From Ceratobasidium sp. AG-K (lineage: Eukaryota > Basidiomycota > Agaricomycetes > Cantharellales > Ceratobasidiaceae), in the NCBI GenBank assembly GCA_037039685.1, contig JAWNGF010000004.1, forward strand, positions 496,001-560,000: a DNA stretch of 64,000 nucleotides. Direction: 5' to 3'. Position 1 is the stretch's first letter. Each line of letters opens with the position of its first letter. The notes below the pieces were generated by a model, which worked only from the letters and a program-made list of their open reading frames with translations, did no database searches and had not been told where the DNA came from. A program made the position numbers and the translations under genes. Positions 11,885-23,014 of this stretch are shown in pieces.

Positions 11885-13548
11885 TCAGACGAGTGTTGGG
11901 GCCTCGGACGGAGAAATCGAAATGATTTGCGTCACTGAGGGGGTGCCGCCGCTAAAAGTGGACATGGGAATGGCGAACATCCCTGTGGTGTCGGTTCCTC
12001 CTGTTCTAGACAGTCTCAAGCTGTCTCCACCCGGACTTATGAAGACGTTATCCTGGGATGCAAAGTCGTGCATGGAGAAGAAAATTCGACTGCAAATTAC
12101 ACTAGGGAGCGCAGCGAGGAGTCTGATGGGGTTGGTAGTCAGTCGAGTGTCGGTAACAGGTCTCGGCAGTCGACGCGTCCTCACCCTGATCCATTGGCTG
12201 TGATAACGGTTGATGGGAATGCGCTTCCAATGCAGGAGAACAGCATTACTCCAAGATTCACGGCAAAAAGTAAAATCCCACTATAAGAAACTTCCTGAGA
12301 AACCCAAGCTTGGTTTCAGGTGACTCAAGGCACTCACCATTTAAGCATTTGTCTCATCAATGGTGTTAGACTTAGTCCACTTCCTGCATGCGTATACCAA
12401 ACCCTCCATACAGCCATCCCAAATATAAACGTTTCGAAAATTACGCCTGGAAGATAAGCCATCCATAGTGTATTCGGAAGGGCGACAAGGCAACCGCTAA
12501 TCACGTCTGGAACTAGAACGAAGGGTAAGGCCGGCAGTTCTAAGATGCCAATAGCGGATTGTTCACGTACAAGAATTAGTTACGAATACAGCTTCCTATT
12601 ACCGGTTAGAAAGCAGCATACTAGTGGCAAGACTAAATATACGAACCTCAAACGTGCGAGTAGCAGCCAGTAGCGCAGAGCCTACAGTTACGAACAGGCC
12701 AGGAATCAGGATCCTAAGGAGACTTAGAGTAATTTTTGGTGATCGAACGCTTCAAGCTTACCATAAAACCCACCTGTACGCATCCCACAATTTGAGTCAT
12801 AAACCTTCAACAAATAAAAGCACTCTCACTTTTCACCGTACAGCGCCCAACAACGGATAATGGATGTAGCTGAATAAGATGATTAAAGATCCCTCTCTTT
12901 CGAAAGTTGGGCGATTTGAACTCACTACCAATAACTACCAATAGCCCTATTACCCCGTAGCTGTAACCCGAAATGAATTTCTTGCACCTGTTCGCGACGT
13001 CAGCTATCTCTTAGGCTGGTAGCATTTATGATTTAGAAGCTACTAACTCCTGGAACGACTGTTAGTGTATCCTCAACCCGGAGAAAATCATCGACCTACC
13101 GCCGGACCAAAGTGTGCGGGCGCGAAGAGTATATCTGCAGATTGATTAGTAGTGCGCGCACGCGAACGGTCAAAGTTGGAGGAGCATACATGGTATCAGT
13201 AACCACCTGCAAGTAGACTAGGTCATGGTCCGAATAAACGTAATATGTGGTGCTCTTACCCTATCAATAACATCGGAAGTACTCGATTCATATGGTACAC
13301 GACCCGTGCAAATGACCACCTCTTTCCCCATGTGTACTCAATTTCGAGATCCAATGTACTCAGCCAATCGTAGAGTAGTAATGTCATCCCGCTAACTAGA
13401 TGAGCGAATGCTCCAATAAGCCTTCCCAGCCAAGAATACAACAAGATAAGTGTGACTTGCCAGCAAGGTACCTCGCCAGCTCCGCCTGAAAATGAACAGC
13501 ATCGATTAACTTGATAATTTGCTGGAGTTGAGACGTCGAACTAGACAT
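11885..13548 (-). CDS. DUF6533-like multi-pass membrane protein, copy A
   Basis: Tandem paralog of the preceding gene. Exon 1 starts MSSSTSQLQQIIKLIDAVHF at 13548; the second exon reads LLYDWLSTLDLEIEYTWGKR then WSFARVVYHMNRVLP, the DUF6533 signature. Downstream are VPDVISGCLVALPNTLWMAY with a hydrophobic continuation ending in PLMRQMLKW, and the last exon with CSRIFFSMHDFASQD before a Ser/Thr-rich tail. The first intron (13396-13460) starts GCAAGT instead of the GTAAGT of copy B, so a GC-AG intron is inferred. Middle exons after LPMLLI are less clearly conserved with copy B, so this copy could carry an undetected lesion. Function unknown; membrane location is inferred from hydrophobic segments. 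Confidence 0.62.
13396..13460 (-). other. GC-AG intron in DUF6533-like copy A
   Basis: The donor reads G/GCAAGT at the place where copy B has G/GTAAGT, and the acceptor CTAG precedes the same conserved exon. Splicing here keeps frame (ARYLA then VSGMTLLLYDW). Confidence 0.6.
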
Positions 13549-14589
13549 AAATACTGGGCAACCGGGCTGGGAGGCCTAAAGAGGCTTCCTCTTCAATACC
13601 TAAAGAACAAAGGATAGGCGGGAAAATGATGAAGACAGCGAACGAACGACATATATAGGATACTTATGAATGGCAAAGCCAAGGCCCCGCCGAGGGACGA
13701 GCCCTGTCAGTGTGGCATTTACCGTAACGGTGAATATCAACCTCACGGCACAGCTGTTCCAGGATGTCAAATGACGCAAGGGCAATTAGCAGCTGACATT
13801 TTTGACATATTAGTCATGGTGCCGAGCAGGGCCATTCGTCAACCCCGGGAGAGTCGGTACTCAGGACAACCCAGAGATATGAAGCACCGTCCCATGCGAG
13901 ATAATGATGGCAAACATATTGGCTGTAGCACAATCTTTCGAAGTTGGCCAAATCCTCTCGAGACCGACCTCCGCCAAATCAATAAATAGTCTTCAGCCAC
14001 CCCGACTTGGGGCTCGGGGGAAATTTCAACTATTCTAACATGCCGGTTAATTTCGATGGGTATCCGTTTTCTAAACCGGAACTGTCCCATATAGAGCCTA
14101 GTGCACGGCGTGCCTCTTAGCACTTCTAGACTGGAGAACGCCTTTGCTCAAATACGCGCCGATCCAGCCAATATCAGTGGGCTTTTTGCCTCGTACGCTG
14201 AACATAACTGGTTGACCCGCGCCCGATCAGACAATGGTTGTTCAAGTGAATTCTGATAGAAGATCTGACACTATTTTCACGGACTAAGTTTCTTGAACAA
14301 AATCATTTTATCACTTGCCAGCTTTGGAATATTCGCTTGACCCTGTTGCTCACCAAGCCAGGAGCTGCACAGTCCCAGGCAGCGTTACATCATTATATTC
14401 TCTTACGTACTCACACCTCGGCCACCTTCCACATCAAGTTAGAATACGTGCTCATCCTTTTACCACTTCACACCGCGAACGCGCCACCTGATTGGCTGCC
14501 TATATGCACCCTTGACTCACACATCAATGCACAGCCGCAGCTTCAGATACTTAGCTAGGCGCTCGTGCTCGCCACATCACTCGCCCACC
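13549..14589. other. Intergenic, no recognised gene
   Basis: About 1 kb. Plus- and minus-strand open frames of about 100 codons overlap each other near 13660-14120 and neither shows a domain. It probably holds divergent promoters. Confidence 0.5.
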
Positions 14590-16901
14590 ATGAACGCCAA
14601 TACCGCGTACGCCGAGCTGATCAGTTTGGACTGGCACGCTCCGGATGTGACGTTCCCGCCTGTTCGTGGGCAGGCGAATGCAAGTGGAGCCGAGGGTGCG
14701 TCGACGAGCCTCGGGGATGGTCCGAAGCCCGATGTGCCAACGACGAGCGATACAAGCTCCGAGGAAGAGGTCATCGAAAAGAGCCAGGTGGACGAGATTT
14801 TCGATTCGGGTTTGCGGGACCCTGTTTCGCCCAGTGCGAGACAGGCCACGACCGAGGACTTAGTCTCCGTAAGTACATAGCAATCAACAGATCTGAGCAT
14901 ATATGAACACCATGCTCCAGTCACCTACGTCACCATACAGTCCCCGATCCCCAGTCTGGTCCCCAAACTTTCCTCCAGTGGCTGCGGATTCTTCCCAACC
15001 TACGAACATACCGCCCGTAAGCGTAATCCCATTCGAGTGGTATTCCGCTCACCACTCACATGTCTAGTTGACCTTGGTTGGAGCGCCAATGGCGAGTGCG
15101 CAGGCACCAAATTCTATGTACACCCCCCGACCTCTAGCCTGGGCCCCAAACTATGCCCCGGTAAATACGAGTTCTCCCGAAACCGCGGATGTACCACCTG
15201 TGAGGATTATCCCTCCGGACTGATATTCCGCTCATCACTCATATATTTAGTCGACCTTGGTTGGAACCTCAACGACGACACGGCCCCCGTGGCAAAATCC
15301 AGGAACCTCATTTACTCGAGAAACGACAATGACAAACGTCACCAACGCACCCAGGCCATACGAGCAACAATTCAACGAACACTGGGCGGAGCGCGAACAG
15401 CGGATTCGCCGACGAGAGACGTACAGCGGTACCGTAAGTGTCGCGCCACTGAACCACCCCGATACTCATCCTTCATAGGACCCCTATCAAGCGAGCGCAA
15501 ACTACCGGCCCTTTCCACAACGTCCATTCCATTCCAATACCCCCCAAGTCCCCACTCTCACACCCAACCCATTCGCAGCGGTACCAGATCCAGATCTGAG
15601 CTTCCATCGTCCCGACATACCAAGCCGCAATGCCGCACTGATCACCATCTCCAACATCATGTTCAATTTCGACATTCTCCCCGAAGAAGCTGCCGACCTG
15701 CTCGAAGACGCATGCGCAACCGCACGGAGCGTCGGCGTCTCTACGCACGAGCTCCTCGCCATGACCGTCACATTCGGCAACGAAGCCCTTGGCGTGACGC
15801 CGCTCTACCTGGAAGCCTCGCGCTGGACGCTCGGTGGCGAAACCGATCTTGTCGCGTGGCTGATCGAGCATTCGCCCACGAACGTGGTGGAGCGGGATCT
15901 CAAGCGCGGCTGTTTGGCGCGGTGCAACGGGATGGGCGAGCAGCTCGCTTGGTCGACGCTCAAGTTGTTTGTTCCCGAGCATCCGGACCAGGCGGTGTTT
16001 GCGTATGATGTCGTGGTTGAGCGTGTTGGCTTTGTTTCCGACGGGGCGAGGCTGATGCAGGCCAAGGAGGAGGCGGTGGACGATGAGGATGAAGGAAGTT
16101 TGTATGATGATGTGTCGTTTATTGACCAGGCGGATATCGAGACGCTCAAGTCGAGCGAGGACGAGCCGGTTGTCGCCCCGGTGGCAGCCGAACCACCGCT
16201 TGGACGAATCCACCGCGCCCGACTCGATGTGCCGCTGTTCAAAGAGGCGCTCACGTTTGAAGATGAAAACGTTACGCCGGCGTATACGGCTCTCCCGCGG
16301 TGGAATCCAGAGTCGTCCAAAACTCCTCGGCGAGCTCCCGCCTGGAATGGCCAAAGGGCGATACGCACCCCCGTATATGCCGATGAAGAACCGGGTGTTG
16401 ACGGCCGAGTGGATGTTCGAGGGGCGGTTATGGGCCCTTGCGATGGGAGAAGAAAAGCTCGTGTTGACGCTCCGGGAGGCGAGCGAACAGGTCGGCGATA
16501 GGCCAACCAAGGTCAAGGCGACGATTCGTATCTTCCCGGTCGACGTCCAGTGGGATGGATTTGAAGAATTGACGACCTTTGGGCCTGACCAGCTCTTCCC
16601 GACGCACGAGCCGACCGACGTGTTGCTCATTCCCCCGAGCTACACGTGCGAATTCGACGAGACCGAGCTCGTGCCTGGCCCGCCGAAGCTCAAGGGAAAG
16701 AGTTCGCTGAGTAGGAATGGGATACACATGTCGTCTCTGTCGCTGTTGGAAATGGTCGGGCTGAGTGGTGCGATGAAGGTCGAAGTGACGATCAAAACCA
16801 CCGAGGTGCCACAGGTTCCAGAACCGCAGCCCAGCACCTCGGGCAAAGAAAAGGCAAGCGACGACGAGAGAGACAAGAATGAATGGCAATTTGTGAATTA
16901 G
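14590..16901 (+). CDS. Hypothetical protein with Pro-rich N-terminal repeats
   Basis: No known domain is recognised. Exons 14590-14868, 14921-15016, 15068-15199, 15251-15433 and 15479 onward join in phase 0. The first 93 residues are acidic and Ser-rich. Exons 2-4 encode two tandem Pro-rich repeats. From about residue 215 a conserved-looking globular part begins near NIMFNFDILPEEAADLLEDA and includes an acidic stretch around EEAVDDEDEG. The C-terminal part, FEGRLWALAMGEEKLVLTLR to KNEWQFVN, lies in another frame. The switch needs either a 40-nt GT-AG intron (about 16277-16316, phase 0) or a one-base indel in the AAAA run at 16319-16322. The neighbour downstream is a chromatin protein. Nucleus or cytosol cannot be told. 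Confidence 0.75.
14942..15267 (+). repeat. 183-bp tandem duplication spanning an exon-intron boundary
   Basis: Two copies, starting at 14942 and 15125, each contain a Pro-rich coding part (WSPNFPP / WAPNYAP, ending PTNIPP / ETADVPP), a 51-nt intron, and the start of the next exon (LTLVGAP / STLVGTS). The introns are themselves alike (TATTCCGCTCA followed by CACTCA). The duplication therefore created a new exon and a new intron at once. Confidence 0.8.
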
Positions 16902-17172
16902 TTTGTATAGGATTCCTTGGACATGTATGCACCACCACTGTATTATAAAATTTGGGTCAATTACGTGGATTAATTTCCCGCCCAGCCACATACCTTTGCC
17001 CATCAAGGACATTTCTTTAAACGGAACCTTTGTGAGTCGCGGGTTGCAAGGTGACCCTGGTCGTTGGGAGAAAGGTTCCAACACCATTGGTTGGCGTCAA
17101 TCCCTGGTTGGCGCCTAATCCCTTTCCATGTGAGCGAATTTGCCTTAGCCTCTCACGCCAACATCACCCGCA

Positions 17173-18088
17173 ATGGACGTCTCCTCGCTCGAACCCGAAA
17201 TCTATGCGATCCTCACCGCACCCGCCGTCGACCTCGCCACGGTATCAGCCAAACGAGTACGCGCACAATTAAAAGCGAATATTCCGACGCTCGGGGACGA
17301 CTGGGTGCGGGAACACAAGGAGCAAATCGACAAGATTACTGCGCTCGTGTTTGATCGTGTCCGCAGCGAGACCGAGGCGCGGGCGTTGGCGCATGTGACG
17401 CACCCTGTTTCGCACAGTCCGGTCTCCTCGTCTCCTCCCCCGGCTGCTGGCAAACGCAAGCGGGCTGGAGAGGATGATGCCGATGCCGAATATGCACGAC
17501 GACTGGCGAGCGAACTCAACGGCCATAATACCCGCGGTGGCTCTGCCGGAGCAAGCCGCAAGAAACCCAGCAAGAAAAGGGCCAAAAAGAGCGCAGAGGA
17601 AATCGAGGACAGCGACGACGACGCACCCAAGAAGCCGAGCAAGCCTAAAAAGGCAAAGAAAAAGACGGACGAGGATGAGGATGGGGAGCCGAAGAAAAAG
17701 GGAGGATACCAGAAAGAGTATAGTCTGAGGTAAGCTCTCTGTCCTGCGTCTAGTGCACTCACCTCGAACTTGGGCAGTCCGGCAATGGCGGAGTTTACGG
17801 GGGTGTCTAGTGTAAGTCTAATTTGGTTGTTGTGACCGTCTCTCACTCGACTCTAGCTCTCGCGTCCTCAAATCGTCAAGAAACTCTGGGAACATATCAA
17901 GGCGCACAACCTCCAAAACCCGGACGACAAGCGAGAAATCATATGCGACGAGCCCATGAAACAAGTTCTGGGCGTCGACCGGGTCAACATGTTCAGGATG
18001 AACAAACTCATCGGAGCGTACGTCACTCTTGTTCTCGGTTTGACGCAATCTCACGTGTCGCAGCCATGTGTTTGACAAGCCAGAATAA
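17173..18088 (+). CDS. SWIB-domain chromatin protein with DEK_C domain (UAF30/TRI1/spp27 type)
   Basis: Nuclear protein of the family that includes yeast UAF30 and TRI1 and fission yeast spp27, where UAF30 and spp27 are subunits of the RNA polymerase I upstream activation factor. Residues 1-60 resemble a DEK C-terminal domain (MDVSSLEPEIYAILTAPAVD and following helices). Residues 85-180 are basic and acidic low complexity with clear nuclear-localisation patches (AGKRKRAG, RKKPSKKRAKKS). After an intron at 17730 the SWIB fold follows: SPAMAEFTGVSS, LSRPQIVKKLWEHIKAHNLQ, NPDDKREIICDEPMKQVLG, and RVNMFRMNKLIGAH. The last short exon ends VFDKPE. Four exons; all junctions keep frame. It ends tail-to-tail with the ERAD gene, 167 bp away. 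Confidence 0.9.
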
Positions 18089-18254
18089 CGTGTCTCACTT
18101 GACTTTATTCGTTTTGTTATTTTGTTGTTGTAACTTGTACACACACCTATTTTGCAGTCTTGGATTTGTAACCACGTAGCGAGAATGTACCTTATCACTC
18201 GTGTGCGCTCGCAGCTCGGTTCCGCAACATTTCAGACTATGTACAATCTAGATA

Positions 18255-21200
18255 TTACCTCTCGATCCCGAAATTCTCGCCGAGCGGGAACATATCATTC
18301 ACCGGCTCCTCTCGCTCCCTCTCCTCGGCCTGTCGCGCCACCCACCGCCCCCGAAGATACACCAACCCCGAAATCAACGCGCACAGCACAACCAAAAACA
18401 CCGTCTCCAAGAAATCATCCCCCTCGTCGTCCTCGTCCCTCCTCCGCTGGGTCATGCCATCGAAATAATCCTCGCCGAGATAGTCCATGTCTTGTTCCCC
18501 TCGCTCGCGTTCGATTTCTTGGCCACGTTGACGACCCCATGTGACCGGGTCCTCGTCTTGTTCGTCGGCTTGGGACTTGTCGGACTTGGGTGTGGATTTT
18601 CCGGTCAGGCGTTTGGTAAAGTCCCAGGCGTCTTCCCCGTCGGCGTCGTCCCCGAGCAAGAGCAGGTTCTTGTCGGTTCCGCCGGTGAGGGTGTAGTACA
18701 TGCTCTTGAGGTACAGTCGGATTAGGGCAAATGTCGAGGGGTAGTAGGCTTCGGTGTTGGTTGCGAGGGCCATGTCGTAATGCCGCTTGGCGAGGTGGTA
18801 GTCCTGCAACAGATGAGTATGGCGATTACGTACGTGGGGATGGACGTACCTTGGGTACACCCACTCCGTACTCGTAGCACCATCCTAGGTTCCACATGGC
18901 CAGCGCGCTGAGCTGCGTATCTACCGCCGCACTATAGTATTGCACCGCACGCTCCATGTTTTTCGGTGTTCCCAGACCATAGTAATGATAATCGGCGACC
19001 TTGACGAGGGCATCGGCATTGTGTTGGGCAGCAGATCGGGTATAATATTGGAGCGCAAGCCGGGTCGTAGACGTATTAGTCGGTTTAGTCTTTGATCGAA
19101 GCGACGATTTGTCTACACCCAGTCAGCCAAATTCAAACACCAACACCTCAGCACGCACCCTGATCCAAAACAAACGCCAAATTATTCTGCGCAATCTCGT
19201 CCCCGCGCTCGCTATCGATACTCCACCGAACCATGCGGTCCTCTCCCACCGGCGCACCCACAACCACGTCCCCATCTTCTTTCACATCCCTCCACGCGCT
19301 CACAGTCGAATCCGTACTCCCCGCCCCTGGCAAGCTTGCCGATCCTTCCCGCACGCCTGGACCGGGGAGACTCAACCCGCCCTCGTTGAGCGCCCAGTTT
19401 CCGCGCTCGGCGACTTGTTTGTGGTACAGCACCGCGACGGAGCACGAGGATGGTTCGCCGGCCCGGGCGCGTTCGGCGTTGTAGGATGCAAGGTAGTAGT
19501 AGGCTTCGAATGGGGCGCCGTACCGGATCGCGGTTTCGAAAAAGGGGATGGCTTTCAGTTGGGTTTTACGGTCTTGGAAGCCTGCGAAATGTGAGGCCAA
19601 GTTTGAGTGTGTCGATCGACGTACCATAGTATAGTTTCCCGAGGTTCACCTGGGCCTCGGCCATTCCCTGCGCAGCCGCCACGCTAAAGTGCGAAAACGC
19701 CTTTTCCACATCTGGTTCGCCATCGTACAGCCCGTCCCGGTAGATGATCCCCAAGCCGTTTTGGGACTCCTTGTCTCCTGCATCGGCACCACGCATGAAC
19801 CACATCCTCGCCAGCTTGGCGTCCTTCTTGAACCCCTCGCCTCGAAGATGCATCTTGCCAAGGTACCCACACGCCACCGCAGCATGGGACAAGATCCCCT
19901 GCTCGTCCTTGGCCAGCTCCTTTTTCCCCGTGAGCGGATTTTGAATACTATCCCGGATCCAGACCTTGCGCGCCACAGTCCTAAAGTACTTGCCCGCCCG
20001 CCAATAATCGCGCTCGACCTTGCCGACAGCTTCACCCGCATAGATCGAGCCGTGGTAATAAATCTTGGCGAGTTTGATCGCAAAGTCGGGCTCGTGGCGT
20101 TCGGCGTGGTAGGTATAGTACTCGAGCACGTCGGTCCAGGTTTCGCCTGCTGCGCGGGCGTTGGCGGCGGTAATTGGGGCGCGGAGAGAGTTGTATCCGG
20201 TAGAGGCGACGCTTGCGCCGTGTCCGTACAAGCCGCCCGCGAGGTCAGAGAGTTTGGTGGGTTTGAGAGGGAGCGTTCGGCCGCCCGGTGGGCCGGCGAG
20301 GAAGTTGGACATGGCTGTGGGGTGTTGGCTGGGCCGCACACAAGATTAAATACGGGGCGCACCTTGGTTCGAGGCTCGTTCGTACCACTCGAGCGCAGCC
20401 ATGCAGTCTTCTCGTACACCGATACCTGCCCAGTACCTATATCCCATGGCCATTTGAGAGGCCGGGTCTCCGCCAGCAGCACCAAAAGTGTAATATAATG
20501 ACGCCTGAACTACGTCAGACACGCAAACCTGACCTAGCACACAACTCACCTTGGCCTGATCGACAGGAACAATCCCACCGTATCCAGACGCATGGAAGAA
20601 TCCTAACATCCCTTGACTGGTCCCGTTCCCCGTCAACTCGGCGTGTCGCGAATACAAGTCGTACGCTCGTCGGGCGTTGACGGCCATTCCAACGGGCGGA
20701 TAGACAGACACATGGGCCAGTACGTATATGGCCTCTTCATTTCCGAGTTCAATAGCACGTTGCAGGAGATTCTCGAGGTGTCCGACGCGTTGACGCACGC
20801 GGGCTTCGTCTCGGGCGGCACGTGAGGAGAGGAAGCTTGGGAGCCATGATTGGGTGCGTAATTTGGTGACGATGCGGAGTGTGGATGCAAGGGGGCCAGA
20901 GGGGTTGGGGAAGAGAGACGATATCCAGGCTGGTAGTGCTGCGTCTGTGGGAGAGGCTGTTTGTGGAGGGAGAGCATCCAAGGCCCGAATGATCGAGAGG
21001 GCCGCGGTAAGTGTGTCTTGGGCTGAGCTCAAGTTAGCTATGCTCAACTAGTTAACGGCGATACTCACCCTCTTGTACCTTCGGGTCCACCTCTGGCGCG
21101 GCTGGTTCCTCCTACGATCTGATCAGCTCCAACGAACGTGTGCATCTCTCCTACTCACAGATGCGCCGGCATTTTCTTGTGCTCGAGTCGTCTGTTCAGA

Positions 21201-21308
21201 TAATGGCGCGAGGGACGTTTCAGTGGTACTCGCAGCTACAGCAGCGCATGCCGCTACGAGCCCGAGCACAAGCAGCGCTCTTCGCCGCCGTCGAGGAGCT
21301 AGGTGCAT
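18255..21308 (-). CDS. hrd3: Hrd3/SEL1L-like ERAD adaptor with Sel1 repeats
   Basis: Type I ER membrane protein expected to recruit misfolded glycoproteins to the Hrd1 ubiquitin ligase. The start at 21308 gives MHLAPRRRRRALLVLGLVAA, a basic-hydrophobic signal sequence. Many Sel1-like repeats follow, for example SQMAMGYRYWAGIGV, AAVACGYLGKMHLRGEG, SQNGLGIIYRDGLYDGE, EAQVNLGKLYYG and LAMWNLGWCYEYGVGVPK. The C-terminal part has an acidic linker, one transmembrane helix (DFLETVFLVVLCALISGLVY) and a short tail ending GENFGIER. Length and architecture fit Hrd3/SEL1L rather than soluble Sel1 proteins. About seven exons are needed, with frame kept. The symbol is by homology of architecture only. Confidence 0.88.
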
Positions 21309-21896
21309 GATGGATGATTGCCGTAGCACAAGTGCAAGTGACGTGGAGGTAAATACGACCCTATGTTAAGCGCCCGATCATGCTTATGTGATCATGAGGC
21401 AATTTGAGCTCATGAACGTTCTCTGGTCGCGGGCTTGCTCTTCTCTCTCGCATACATGTACATTTGAAGTCAGCGATAAACTATTCAAAATCAAAGGTAT
21501 TTATGGTAGGTGGTACTGTGGATTCCCATATGAGATAGCTGGATAGTTGAATAAGTTGAATGCCAACGGCAAGCGCAAAAACACCTCAAGTTGTTCGTTG
21601 AGCATATTGTAATAGATAAAAGTACAGTAAAGCGAATTGAAAAGTCGTCCAACCTTGAAAATATGAATGGCTTCGCTCCGTGTTGCACCTGGGACGAAGA
21701 GCATGACAAGGCCGTCGAACGACTCGAAGCTCCCCTTTCGTCAGTTCACCAAAATATATACTCATTGTTTCATTGTGAATTCCTCCAGTACAATGTTACT
21801 ACTCAACACGAAATTCATACGTAAAGCATTCTCTACCAGACCTCACAACCTCCAAACCCTACTAACTTGGTCGCAAACCCCAAAGTCAGGCTTAGT
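21309..21896. other. Intergenic
   Basis: Nothing coding was seen; it holds the promoter of the Hrd3-like gene and the 3' flank of the DJ-1/PfpI gene. Overlapping short frames on both strands lack motifs. Confidence 0.5.
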
Positions 21897-22946
21897 CTAA
21901 AGATCCAGGAGACCATAAATCTCCGCAAACTCGTCGTCCTCCTGAGTAGTCGTCCTCATCTCGGTCATATTGCGGGCCTTGGTCGCAAACGTAGGGCCGA
22001 CCAAATGAGTAAGGAACCCATGCGCCATGTCCATGCCTGCCGATACCCCGGAGCTCGTCCATGTAGTCCCGTCAACCGCCCACCGAGCTTTGGGTATCCA
22101 GTGGATACCGGTGCTGGTTGCAGCCTGGTTTCGAGTTATTTCGCATTCTCACCCAAATATGATTAGGGTGTACTGACCTTGACTTGCTTGAATGCGGCTT
22201 TGTTGGTCGTAGCATTCTTCCCTTCGAGTACTCCGGCACGAGCTAGTACCCAGCTGCCAGTGCAAACTGACAACAAATACTGAAGCCCGGGTGCTTGGTG
22301 CTCAACAAAGTCGATCACAGCCTGAGAGAGGTACTGCGGACGAGTTCCCATACCTGATCGACATATCGTGCTCATTAATATACATTCAAATGACCTCTGA
22401 TTTTATGCACTTACCACCAGGGACGAGGATAATGTCATACTGCGTAGCGTTCGCCTCACTGAATGTCGTTGTAGGAAGCAGCTTTGGACCAAAGCCCGGC
22501 GCGACGGGATCCATGGTTTCGGCGACATAGTCGAATGTAAACTCGTACGGCACGGATGGCCAATCCGGGGATGTTTGAACCATCGCGCCTTTGGTTAGGA
22601 ATCCTAGCAACTCGATCGGACCTGTGCATACAGTTTATCAGTACAAGATGGTACTTGGCGTCGGAAATAAAACTTATTGAAAGTCCAGTGTAACGACCTT
22701 TGGGAAGAGCACCACGGCAAACTTCCACGTCGTGCGAGTCGTTCCGTTGGTCTGCCGGGCACTGAGGAGCTCGGACCCGTTTGCTTCATCAATCGATTGG
22801 CGGGCATCTGAGGTCAAATCCATGAGTTATTTGGAAAATAAATGTGGACGCGTATACTCACGATTGGTGCTAGGAGCCGCATTGACAACACCAAGCAAAG
22901 TTACCGCTATGAGCGAATAAATGGAAGAAAACTTGAATGAAACCAT
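21897..22946 (-). CDS. Secreted DJ-1/PfpI-family protein
   Basis: Member of the DJ-1/PfpI (class I glutamine amidotransferase-like) superfamily; activity unknown. A signal peptide (MVSFKFSSIYSLIAVTLLGV, then VNAAPS) suggests secretion, unusual for the family. Family marks are WKFAVVLFPKVVTLDF followed by QGPIELLGFL, the segment YDIILVPGG, and the nucleophile Cys in SVCTGSWVLARAGVLEG, then WIPKARWAVDGTTWTSSGVS. The protein ends YGLLDL. Five exons: the join between VVTLDF and GPIELL has no GT-AG solution in frame, but an AT-AC intron at 22624-22677 restores it exactly. A TATAAAG box lies upstream at 23008-23014. If that intron were not spliced, the gene would be truncated by an immediate TAA. 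Confidence 0.83.
22624..22677 (-). other. Candidate AT-AC intron
   Basis: 54 nt on the minus strand beginning ATAAGT and ending GCAC, with a CTGAT branch-like sequence inside. Removing exactly these bases joins TTTCA to AGGTCC and yields the conserved F-x-G-P-I-E motif of the DJ-1/PfpI family. Confidence 0.5.
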
Positions 22947-23007
22947 TTCTTGTGCGGTATTGAGATCCAAGGAGCTGTTGGTCTATGAATTCGCTGGGAG
23001 AGTCTCC

Positions 23008-23014
23008 CTTTATA
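23008..23014 (-). promoter_or_regulatory. TATA box of the DJ-1/PfpI gene
   Basis: TATAAAG on the minus strand, about 62 bp before the ATG at 22946. Confidence 0.5.

Noticed and set aside
13666..14123. Overlapping frames on both strands upstream of the hypothetical gene
   Set aside because: Mutually exclusive, no domain, and neither has a convincing promoter or splice context.
15473..16630. 385-codon minus-strand open frame opposite the hypothetical gene
   Set aside because: Shadow of a GC-rich coding region; the plus-strand exons have consistent splice sites and plausible composition.
16428..17087. 219-codon minus-strand open frame
   Set aside because: Overlaps the 3' exon of the hypothetical gene antisense and shows no domain.
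19689..20498. 269-codon plus-strand open frame opposite the Hrd3-like gene
   Set aside because: The opposite strand has unambiguous Sel1 repeats; this is a codon-bias shadow.
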